From Actinomycetota bacterium (lineage in GTDB: Bacteria; Actinomycetota; Thermoleophilia; Solirubrobacterales; Solirubrobacteraceae), in assembly GCA_009699565.1 (NCBI GenBank), contig WLNX01000077.1:1-8044 (forward strand): DNA of 8,044 nucleotides, in the 5' to 3' direction. Within the stretch, counting starts at the first letter, position 1. Each line of letters opens with the position of its first letter. Positions 1 to 5,977 of this stretch are shown in pieces. The translations under genes and the position numbers were made by a program. Below the pieces are notes generated by a model, which was not told the origin of the DNA, searched no databases, and worked only from the letters and a program-made list of their open reading frames with translations.

Positions 1-1
1 G

Positions 2-280
2 TTGTTGGCGGTTTCGCTCTGCAGCGCGCAGTTGCTGGCGACGGGCTTCTGCCGCGAGCTAGCCTCAAGTGCGGCTGGAGCAGGGGCAAGTGCCTTGCTG
101 CAGGACAGGGATCCTGTCGCTTGCGCCCGCCTGGCCGTGCCCGGATGGTCCCGGGCGCGCATGGAGATAAGGCGCAGGGGGCGCAGCGTGACGGTCGTCG
201 TCAAACCGCCGACGCTCGTTCCCGGGCTTGCCTCGTTTCTGAGCAGCGAAGTGAAAGCCGACGCCGGGCCGCCTGCGTGA
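2..280 (+). CDS. TadE-like pilus assembly protein, 3' part only
   Basis: The reading frame is open from the window edge to a TGA at 278-280 and gives about 92 residues, so the true start and the N-terminal membrane segment lie upstream. What remains looks like the extracytoplasmic part of a TadE-like minor pilin: a small-residue, Ala-rich helix, a phrase of the type DRDPVACARLAVPGW, a basic stretch, then a beta-strand-like VTVVVKPP followed by LVPGLASFLSS and an Ala-rich end. The pattern 'V-x-V-x-P-P-x-L-x-P-G-L' followed by a short Ala-rich tail is typical of small TadE-like proteins in actinobacterial Tad/Flp pilus loci. Its stop overlaps the next start by 4 nt, which supports one operon with the TadG-like gene that follows. 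The TTG at position 2 is not taken as the real start. The family call is by pattern only; the diagnostic N-terminal prepilin motif is outside the window. Confidence 0.6.
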   Translation: MLAVSLCSAQLLATGFCRELASSAAGAGASALLQDRDPVACARLAVPGWSRARMEIRRRGRSVTVVVKPPTLVPGLASFLSSEVKADAGPPA

Positions 281-1539
281 GCCTGCGAGGGGAGCAGGGG
301 CAGGCGTCCGTCCTGCTGGTCGCTGCGATGGCCGCGCTGCTCGCCGGCGCCGGAGGGCTGGGCATGCTCGCGCGCGGGCTAGGTGCCCACGCCGATCATC
401 AGCGTGCCGCCGACCTCGCGGCATTGGCAGGTGCCAGAGCGCTGGTTGACGCGCTGCCGCGACTTCTCGGATCTGCGGGTGGCTCGCAGGCGATCAGCGA
501 TCGGCGATATGAGGAGCTTGCGAAGGAGGTGGCCGTCAAGACTGCCCGCCGCAACGGAGCGACGCGCGTGAAGGTCAGCTTCGCGGAAGGTGCGTTGCCC
601 GACCGTGTCACCGTCACGGTTGACGATCCGATTGGAATCCCCGGAGGCGGGCTTGTGAGCGATTCTGTCCGGGCCGAAGCGCGGCTGGCAAGCTTTGTGA
701 CGCCGATAGGCGACGGGGAATACCCGGGACCGTACGCCTACCGCCAGGGCAAGCCGATGCGCCCCGACACGGCGCTCGCGTTTGACCGGATGGCCGCAGC
801 CGCGCGGCGCAGCGGACTCGGTCTGACCATCGTCAGCGGCTACCGCTCCAATGCCGAGCAGGCGAAGCTGTTTGCAGCGCACCCCGACCCAAAGTGGGTA
901 GCCCCGCCCGGTCAATCGCTTCACCGGCTTGGAACCGAGCTCGACCTGGGTCCGCCCTCCGCCTACGGCTGGCTGGCTGCAAACGCTAAGCGTTTTGGCT
1001 TCATCCAGCGCTACAGCTGGGAGGCTTGGCACTACGGCCTTGTCGCGAACCCGGGCAGCGCGTCGGTTGGTTTCTCTCCGGCAGGCGGCGGAGCCGGCAC
1101 CGTCCCAGGATTTGTCCCACCCGCCTATCGCGAGCCGCTGCGCCGCGCCTCGTCGCGCTGGAGCGTGGGCGCCTCTCTGCTGGCGGCCCAGCTTCAGCAG
1201 GAGTCCGGCTTCAACCCGCGCTCGGTCTCCAGTGCCGGCGCGGAGGGGATCGCGCAGTTCATGCCGGGGACGGCTCGCAGCTACGGCCTGCGGGACCCGT
1301 TCGACGCGCCCGCGGCGATCGACGCCCAGGCCCACCTGATGCACGACCTGCTCAGGCGCTTCGCCTCGGTCCCGCTTGCTCTCGCCGCCTACAACGCAGG
1401 GCCGTCGCGGGTCGCGGCCTGCTGGTGCGTGCCGCCGATCGCCGAGACCCAGGCCTACGTCGCGCGGATAGTCGCGCTCGCACGGGGCGCCGGGGTTGGG
1501 TCCGTCGGAGGCACGCCGCCGGTAGTGCTGGCCCGCTAG
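277..1539 (+). CDS. TadG-like pilin N-terminus fused to VanY D,D-carboxypeptidase and SLT lytic transglycosylase
   Basis: This encodes 420 residues from GTG 277, chosen because it overlaps the upstream TGA (GTGA) and leaves an N-terminus fitting Rv3654c-type TadE/TadG-like proteins; the frame is open further upstream to 121, but that would bury it in the previous gene. Residues 8-33 are a hydrophobic anchor introduced by GQASV, followed by the HQRAADLAALAGA phrase of Tad minor pilins; this region runs to about 140. Residues 150-258 are a peptidase M15B/VanY domain: SGYRS at 187-191, Q195, zinc ligands H216, D223 and H252, and catalytic E249 in EAWH. After a Gly-rich linker (about 266-280), residues 283-402 are an SLT goose-lysozyme-like domain with QES (catalytic E309), GAEGIAQFMPGTA (321-333) and LAAYNAGP (369-376). 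All recognised active-site residues are present. Inferred role: membrane-anchored extracytoplasmic murein remodelling, perhaps for pilus passage. No SD is obvious before the GTG, consistent with translational coupling. Domain calls are strong; the joint role is inference. Confidence 0.9.
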   Translation: MSLRGEQGQASVLLVAAMAALLAGAGGLGMLARGLGAHADHQRAADLAALAGARALVDALPRLLGSAGGSQAISDRRYEELAKEVAVKTARRNGATRVKVSFAEGALPDRVTVTVDDPIGIPGGGLVSDSVRAEARLASFVTPIGDGEYPGPYAYRQGKPMRPDTALAFDRMAAAARRSGLGLTIVSGYRSNAEQAKLFAAHPDPKWVAPPGQSLHRLGTELDLGPPSAYGWLAANAKRFGFIQRYSWEAWHYGLVANPGSASVGFSPAGGGAGTVPGFVPPAYREPLRRASSRWSVGASLLAAQLQQESGFNPRSVSSAGAEGIAQFMPGTARSYGLRDPFDAPAAIDAQAHLMHDLLRRFASVPLALAAYNAGPSRVAACWCVPPIAETQAYVARIVALARGAGVGSVGGTPPVVLAR

Positions 1540-1577
1540 AACCCGGGGTCCTGGACGACCGGGACGTTGGTCAGCGG

Positions 1578-1606
1578 CTGAACGTGCACGGTCCGCGTGG
1601 TAGCTT
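1578..1606 (+). promoter_or_regulatory. possible promoter of the secreted hydrolase gene
   Basis: A CTGAAC (1578-1583) and a TAGCTT (1601-1606) are separated by 17 nt and could be -35 and -10 elements; the second fits the TANNNT form usual in actinobacteria, the first matches TTGACA at only three positions. Transcription would begin near 1613, leaving a leader of about 44 nt. The 117-bp gap 1540-1656 must hold a promoter unless the upstream unit reads through, and nothing stronger was found. Weak match. Confidence 0.25.
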
Positions 1607-1628
1607 GCCGTCTTGGAGACTTACTGAG

Positions 1629-1641
1629 CCTGCCTGGCAGG
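1629..1641. repeat. 13-bp dyad just upstream of the hydrolase start
   Basis: CCTGCC-T-GGCAGG is a perfect inverted repeat with one central base. The arms are too close to fold as an RNA hairpin in full, so a protein-binding operator is the more natural reading if it is functional. It lies between the candidate -10 and the ribosome binding site. It could also be chance in GC-rich DNA. Confidence 0.3.
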
Positions 1642-1645
1642 TAAG

Positions 1646-1654
1646 AAGGGGGAG
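1646..1654 (+). promoter_or_regulatory. ribosome binding site for the secreted hydrolase
   Basis: AAGGGGGAG precedes GTG 1657 by 2 nt, with the AAGGGGG core 4 nt from the start. The purine run supports this GTG, which opens directly into a signal peptide, although the spacing is slightly short. Confidence 0.55.
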
Positions 1655-1656
1655 CG

Positions 1657-3690
1657 GTGAAAAGGTTCGTTGTCATCCTTGCGGTTGCTGCGGCAACCGC
1701 CGTCTCGGCTGGTTCGGCGGTAGCCGCCGCGCCAAGCTGCGACCCGCTCGACACGCGCGACTGCCTGCTGCCTTGGCCGAGCAACCACTTCACCAAGAAG
1801 GACGCGCACACCGCGACCGGTCTTCGCGTTGACCTGAGCGCGGCGCTGATGCCAAAGAATGCTTCAGGGGTACCGGCCTTCCCGCCGGACATAAATCACA
1901 GCGATGGATTTGGCCCTGGCAGCGGGATGCTGACCTATGTCGACGGAATCGACCTGGCCCGTACCGGCGCTGTGCCGATCACCAACATCGCTGCCTACAC
2001 CGCGAAGCAGGCTCCGATCGTCGTGATCGACGCCAAGACCGGTAAGCGCCAGATGATCTGGGTTGAGCTCGACTCCAATCCCGATTCGGAGGCCAACGGG
2101 AACGGCCTCGTGATGATCCATCCGGCCCGCAATCTCCCTGAGGGGCGTCGCTACATCGTCGCGCTGCGCAACCTCAAAGACTCCGCCGGCGCGACGATTC
2201 CGGCCGGCGCCGCCTTCGCGTCGCTGCGCGACGGAAAGCCTGCAGCTGGGCTGGCCGGCCGGGCGAAGGAATACGCGTCAATCTTTGCCTCGCTCAAGAA
2301 GGCGAAGGTCGACAGGAAATCGCTCTACCTGGCCTGGGACTTCACGGTCGCCAGCGAGAGCAACCTGACGGAGCGCTCGCTCTCGATGCGCAACGAGTCG
2401 TTTGCGGCGCTTGGCGACAAGACGATGGCCGACGGCAAGGTTCAAGGCCGCTCGCCGCAGTTCTCGATCGACAGCGTCACCAATTACACCGCCGAGGAGA
2501 ATGCAAACACCGCGCGGCGCGTCGAGGGCACGCTGACTGTGCCCTGCTACCTCAACAAGCCGAACTGCGCGCCCGGCGGAACCTTCATCTACAAGAAGCA
2601 GAAGGGGAAGCGGACCGCATGGCTGCCCAGCCAACAGGGGACGATGGCCGCGAAGTTCTACTGCTCGATCCCGCGATCGGCGCTGACCGATCCGGCCCGT
2701 CCGGTCGTCTACGGCCACGGACTGCTCGGCAACCCGCGCGAGAGCTTCGGCGAGTCAAATCAGCTGATCTCTCAGAGTTTCAACATTCTCTTCTGCGCCA
2801 CGCGCGAGATCGGGATGGCCGACGAGGACGTCGTCAACGCCGTCGGCCTGCTCAGGAACATGGCCAGGTTCGCCTCGTTCCCCGACCGCCTGCAGCAGGG
2901 CATGCTGAACGGACTGCTGCTCGGCCGGGCGATGATCAACCCCAACGGCTTTGTTGCCAATGCCGCCTTCAAGAATGATGCGGGCCGGCCGCTGATCAAC
3001 ACCTCAAAGCTGTTCTACAACGGCAATAGCCAGGGCGGCGTCCAGGGAGCGGCCATCACTGCGCTGGCCCCCGATTTCAAGCGCGCGGTCTTCGGGGTGC
3101 CTGGCATCAACTACAGCCTGCTTCTGCCCCGGAGCGTTGACTTCGACGAGTTTGAGATCTTCTTCAAGCCCGCCTACCCCAACCGCGTAACGAGGATGCT
3201 GATTCTGAACGTGATTCAGAATCTTTGGGACAGGGGAGAGGGCAATGGCTACGCGCTCCACGCGACCGACGATCCGCTCCCGAACACGCCGCGCCACCAG
3301 GTGCTGCTGGAAGCGGTGGTGGGCGACCACCAGGTCGCCCAGATCGCGGCCCAGAACCTTGCCCGCACTGTGAACGCCGTCGGGCGCAGGCCAGGGAGCG
3401 ACCCGGGTCGCAGCTACGACGCGACGCCGTTCTATGGAATCCGCAGCAAAGGCAAGCCAAGCGACTCGCGCTACGTGCTCTTTGACAGTGGGCCGATCCG
3501 GCCGGGCCTCAGCCGTGAGATTGGCACCAACGTGCCGCCGGTTGGCAACGTGCCGCCGCGGCTCGGTCAGGACCCGCACGGCCTCTTTGACCTGGAGCGG
3601 GGAAGGCAGGCGTCGGCGTTCTTCAACGGCAGCTTCCTCGACGTCTGTCCTGCCGGGAGAGCCTGCAGGCTCGACGGCTGGGCCTACTAG
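1657..3690 (+). CDS. secreted alpha/beta-hydrolase, VolA-like bacterial lipase family
   Basis: This 677-residue protein begins with a Sec-type signal peptide (MKR, hydrophobic 4-23, likely cleavage after the AVA/AAA stretch at 21-25). The mature start CDPLDTRDCLLPWPSNHFT (28-46) and DGFGPGSGML (83-92) are typical of large secreted esterase/lipase-like proteins related to the bacterial virulence-factor lipase family (VolA type). A beta-rich N-terminal domain follows, with IHPARNLPEGRRYIVAL at 154-170. The hydrolase core shows YGHGLLGN (352-359, probable oxyanion-hole region) and the nucleophile elbow GNSQG with Ser458. Candidate acid and base are D557/H558 in GDHQV and H641 in DPHG; classical fold order favours D557 with H641. 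Eight cysteines (28, 36, 297, 304, 336, 380, 664, 670) could form disulfides, fitting an exported protein. It is probably a single-gene unit with its own promoter. The substrate cannot be read from sequence; ester or lipid cleavage is inferred from the fold. Confidence 0.8.
   Translation: MKRFVVILAVAAATAVSAGSAVAAAPSCDPLDTRDCLLPWPSNHFTKKDAHTATGLRVDLSAALMPKNASGVPAFPPDINHSDGFGPGSGMLTYVDGIDLARTGAVPITNIAAYTAKQAPIVVIDAKTGKRQMIWVELDSNPDSEANGNGLVMIHPARNLPEGRRYIVALRNLKDSAGATIPAGAAFASLRDGKPAAGLAGRAKEYASIFASLKKAKVDRKSLYLAWDFTVASESNLTERSLSMRNESFAALGDKTMADGKVQGRSPQFSIDSVTNYTAEENANTARRVEGTLTVPCYLNKPNCAPGGTFIYKKQKGKRTAWLPSQQGTMAAKFYCSIPRSALTDPARPVVYGHGLLGNPRESFGESNQLISQSFNILFCATREIGMADEDVVNAVGLLRNMARFASFPDRLQQGMLNGLLLGRAMINPNGFVANAAFKNDAGRPLINTSKLFYNGNSQGGVQGAAITALAPDFKRAVFGVPGINYSLLLPRSVDFDEFEIFFKPAYPNRVTRMLILNVIQNLWDRGEGNGYALHATDDPLPNTPRHQVLLEAVVGDHQVAQIAAQNLARTVNAVGRRPGSDPGRSYDATPFYGIRSKGKPSDSRYVLFDSGPIRPGLSREIGTNVPPVGNVPPRLGQDPHGLFDLERGRQASAFFNGSFLDVCPAGRACRLDGWAY
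3201..3223. repeat. perfect inverted repeat inside the hydrolase gene
   Basis: GATTCTGAA (3201-3209), spacer CGTGA, and TTCAGAATC (3215-3223) form 9-bp arms with a 5-nt loop. The arms are unusually AT-rich for this window. They encode residues around ILNVIQNL, where no protein repeat is evident. The mRNA could form a hairpin followed by a short U-containing stretch (TTT), but this is too weak to call a terminator. Confidence 0.5.
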
Positions 3691-3693
3691 CCG
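3659..3693. terminator. possible shared hairpin region at convergent gene ends
   Basis: Two inverted repeats sit where the plus-strand hydrolase and the minus-strand oxidoreductase meet. GAGCCTGCAGGCTC (3659-3672) is a perfect 14-bp palindrome that can fold as a 5-bp stem with a TGCA loop. CGGCT (3675-3679) pairs with AGCCG (3689-3693) across 9 nt. Neither is followed by a T-run on either strand, so this is at best a GC-type bidirectional terminator. Both lie in or overlap the hydrolase coding sequence. Confidence 0.3.
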
Positions 3694-5936
3694 GCTGCGG
3701 CGATCTCAACGGGGATGCCGTTGAGCACGGCGGTGCCGGTGATCTCATCGACCAGCTCGGTATCTCCAAGCAGGTTGACGTTGGCGCCGGCGTGGGCGCT
3801 GGCGACATTGATCTCGGTCTCTTCGCCATCGTGTCCCCACCCGTGAGGCACCGAGACGACGCCCGGCATCATCGCGTCGCTGTGAACGGCGGTCAGCTCG
3901 ATCGAGCCGCGCGCCGAACTGAGCACCGCCCGCTGGCCGTCGGCCACGCCGAAGCGTTCTCCGTCGAGCGGGTTGACCAGCACCGTGCAGCCCTCCGGGC
4001 CCGAGACGAGCTTCGGGATGTTGTGCATCCACGAGTTGTTGGAGCGGAGCTGGCGCCTGCCTATCAGCAGCAGTCCGTCGCCATTCGAGGGAGCGCTGTC
4101 GAGCTCCGCGCGCAGCCGTTCGACGTCGGCAAGCAGCGGCTCGGCTGCCAGCTCGACCAGTCCGCTCGGAGTGCGCAGCGACTCGGGGATCCGTGGCTCC
4201 AGCGGTCCGAGGTCGATCCCGTGCGGGTTGGCCTCAAGCTTCGCGAGGCTGAGGCCGTCCGGATTGGAGCCGAAGCCGTCGCCGTATGGCCCGCAGCGCA
4301 GCATGATGTCGAGCAGCCGCTCGGGGCCACTGCGATCGCCGACCTCGGCAACCAGCTCCGCCGGGTCGCGACCGTGAACCGGCGAGCTGCTGCTGCGAGT
4401 TTCGCGGCCTGCCAGTTCAAGCGCGAAGAAGTCGTCGACCGGGCCGATGTCGGCGTGCGGGCCGGCGCCGCCCGCGATAGCAGACAGCCGCAGCAACACT
4501 TCCCACTCGTCGAGCATCTCGGGGGGTAGTGGGAAGACCGTTGGCGAAAAGTTTGCGTAGTTGCGGACCGAGAAGACGGTGAAGACGAGGTCGAAGTGCG
4601 AATGCTCCAGCGCCGACGGAGCGGGGAGGATCACGTCGGCGTGGCGGGATGTCTCGTTTAGGTAGATGTCGATGCTGATCATCAGCTCAAGCGTGTCCAG
4701 CGCCCTTGCAAGCCGGTCGCCGTTTGGCGTTGAGAGGACCGGGTTGCCGCCGATCGTTATCAGCGAGCGGATCTGGCCTTCGCCGGGGGTGAGGATTTCA
4801 TCTGCTAGGCAGTTGACCGGCAGCTCGCCGAGGACCTCGCCGCGCTCCTTCGCTCTGGAGGCCCAGCGGTGGATCTTCAGCCCGCGCCCGCTGCCGGGCT
4901 CGCCCTGCGTGTTGGGAGTCCCGGCGGGCGGCTTGGGGAACATCACGCCGCCGGGCCGGTCAAGGTTGCCGGTGAGGATGCTGATCAGGTCTATCAGCCA
5001 ACTTGTGAGCGTCCCAAACGGCTGCGTAGTGGTGCCGATGCGGCCATAGACGGCAGCGCTCGGCGCGGCCGCGACCTCGCGGGCGATCCGGCGGATCGTT
5101 TCTGCATCGATGCCGCAGCGGTCGGCGACAGCCTCGGGCGTGAACGGCACGGCGGCTGCCTCAACCTGTTCGATTCCGCTGAGTAGCCCGTCGAGGTGGT
5201 CCCCGGGCGTGACCAGCCCCTCGGCGAAGAGCGTGTTGACGATCGCGAAGCAGAAGAGCGCGTCGCTGCCGGGGTGGATGAAGAGGTGCTCGTCGGCGGC
5301 CTCGGCCGTGCGCGAGCGGCGCGGGTCAACGACGACTACCTTCCCGCCTCGCTCGCCGATCTTCTTCATCCGGCCGCGGAAGTTCGGGGCTGTCATCAGC
5401 GACCCGTTCGAGACCAGCGGGTCGGCCCCGAGGATCAGCAGATAGTCGGTGCGGTCGATGTCGGGGATCGTGATGCTCAGCGAGGTGCCGTACATCAGGC
5501 CGCATGCGACCTGCTTTGGCGCCTGGTCGACGCTGCTTGCCGAGAAGACGTTGCGGGTGCCGATCGCCTTCAGCATCGGGCGGCCGTAAATCAGCCCGCT
5601 CAGCGAGTGCGCGACCGGGTTGCCGAGGTAGGCCGAGAAGGCCTGGCGCCCGTGCTCGGCGTCGATCCGCTTGAAGCGCTCGTCAATCAGCTCGAAGGCC
5701 TCGTCCCAGCTGCACGGCTCCAGCACTCCGTCTGCGTTGCGAAGCATCGGCGTGCGCAGGCGATCGGGGTCCTCGTGAAGCGCACCGAGGTTGGCGCCCT
5801 TCGGGCAGATGAAGCCGGCGCTGAGCACGTCATCTGCGTCGCCGCGGATCTTCGTCACCTTGCCGTCCTCGATCGTCAGCTCCAGGCCGCAGGTGGCCTC
5901 GCAGAGCGGGCATGTGCGGAACTCGGTCGTCGCCAT
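3687..5936 (-). CDS. molybdopterin-dependent oxidoreductase with [4Fe-4S] cluster
   Basis: This 749-residue protein belongs to the DMSO reductase/formate dehydrogenase superfamily (COG0243 type). The N-terminal [4Fe-4S] site is C9-x2-C12-x3-C16-x27-C44, followed by PKG with K46, the lysine usually placed between cluster and pterin. Cofactor-binding stretches include SVDQAPKQ (135-142), LILGADPLVSNGS (167-179), VVVDPRRSRTAE (201-212), TGNLDRPGG (322-330), GGNP (396-399) and ETSRHADVILP (428-438). The C-terminal molybdopterin-dinucleotide domain spans about 622-749, with NSWMHN at 634-639. There is no twin-arginine signal, so it should be cytoplasmic. No iron-sulfur, membrane or NAD-linked partner and no cofactor-synthesis gene is nearby, so donor, acceptor and substrate remain unknown. 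ATG at 5934-5936 is preceded by a weak AGG 8 nt away. It is transcribed divergently from uvrC, and its TAG overlaps the hydrolase TAG in CTAG. Superfamily call is secure; the reaction is not assignable. Confidence 0.9.
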   Translation of the reverse strand: MATTEFRTCPLCEATCGLELTIEDGKVTKIRGDADDVLSAGFICPKGANLGALHEDPDRLRTPMLRNADGVLEPCSWDEAFELIDERFKRIDAEHGRQAFSAYLGNPVAHSLSGLIYGRPMLKAIGTRNVFSASSVDQAPKQVACGLMYGTSLSITIPDIDRTDYLLILGADPLVSNGSLMTAPNFRGRMKKIGERGGKVVVVDPRRSRTAEAADEHLFIHPGSDALFCFAIVNTLFAEGLVTPGDHLDGLLSGIEQVEAAAVPFTPEAVADRCGIDAETIRRIAREVAAAPSAAVYGRIGTTTQPFGTLTSWLIDLISILTGNLDRPGGVMFPKPPAGTPNTQGEPGSGRGLKIHRWASRAKERGEVLGELPVNCLADEILTPGEGQIRSLITIGGNPVLSTPNGDRLARALDTLELMISIDIYLNETSRHADVILPAPSALEHSHFDLVFTVFSVRNYANFSPTVFPLPPEMLDEWEVLLRLSAIAGGAGPHADIGPVDDFFALELAGRETRSSSSPVHGRDPAELVAEVGDRSGPERLLDIMLRCGPYGDGFGSNPDGLSLAKLEANPHGIDLGPLEPRIPESLRTPSGLVELAAEPLLADVERLRAELDSAPSNGDGLLLIGRRQLRSNNSWMHNIPKLVSGPEGCTVLVNPLDGERFGVADGQRAVLSSARGSIELTAVHSDAMMPGVVSVPHGWGHDGEETEINVASAHAGANVNLLGDTELVDEITGTAVLNGIPVEIAAAG

Positions 5937-5977
5937 AAATTGAGCCTATACCTGCCGTCGCTCTTATCCTCATATAA
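5937..5977. promoter_or_regulatory. 41-bp divergent promoter region, oxidoreductase / uvrC
   Basis: This AT-richer gap holds all the space for two divergent promoters. For uvrC, TTGAGC (5940-5945) and TATCCT (5965-5970), 19 nt apart, would start transcription at about the GTG itself. For the minus-strand gene, TAGGCT (5948 down to 5943) fits TANNNT and would start transcription near its ATG; no good -35 is seen for it. The uvrC -35 candidate overlaps the oxidoreductase -10 candidate, so the two could compete. There is no Shine-Dalgarno sequence before the uvrC GTG. Confidence 0.4.

Noticed and set aside
121..276. Upstream extension of the fusion gene to TTG 121
   Set aside because: It would overlap the TadE-like coding sequence by about 160 nt and adds a basic, non-pilin-like leader before the expected membrane anchor.
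379..1344. Long minus-strand open frame (321 codons) opposite the pilin/hydrolase fusion
   Set aside because: It lies entirely antisense to a gene with clear enzyme motifs and shows no recognisable domain; GC-rich codon bias explains it.
1541..1567. Inverted-repeat-like sequence after the fusion stop (GGTC...GACC with flanking CCC/GGG) as a terminator
   Set aside because: The stem needs a two-base bulge and no T-run follows; too weak to call.
1026..1832. Plus-strand open frame (268 codons) bridging the fusion gene and the secreted hydrolase
   Set aside because: It overlaps the SLT domain and the signal peptide region in another frame and is Arg/Pro/Ala-rich without any motif.
3792..4529. 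Plus-strand open frame (245 codons) inside the oxidoreductase gene
   Set aside because: It is antisense to the conserved C-terminal molybdopterin domain and has no family signature; a composition shadow.
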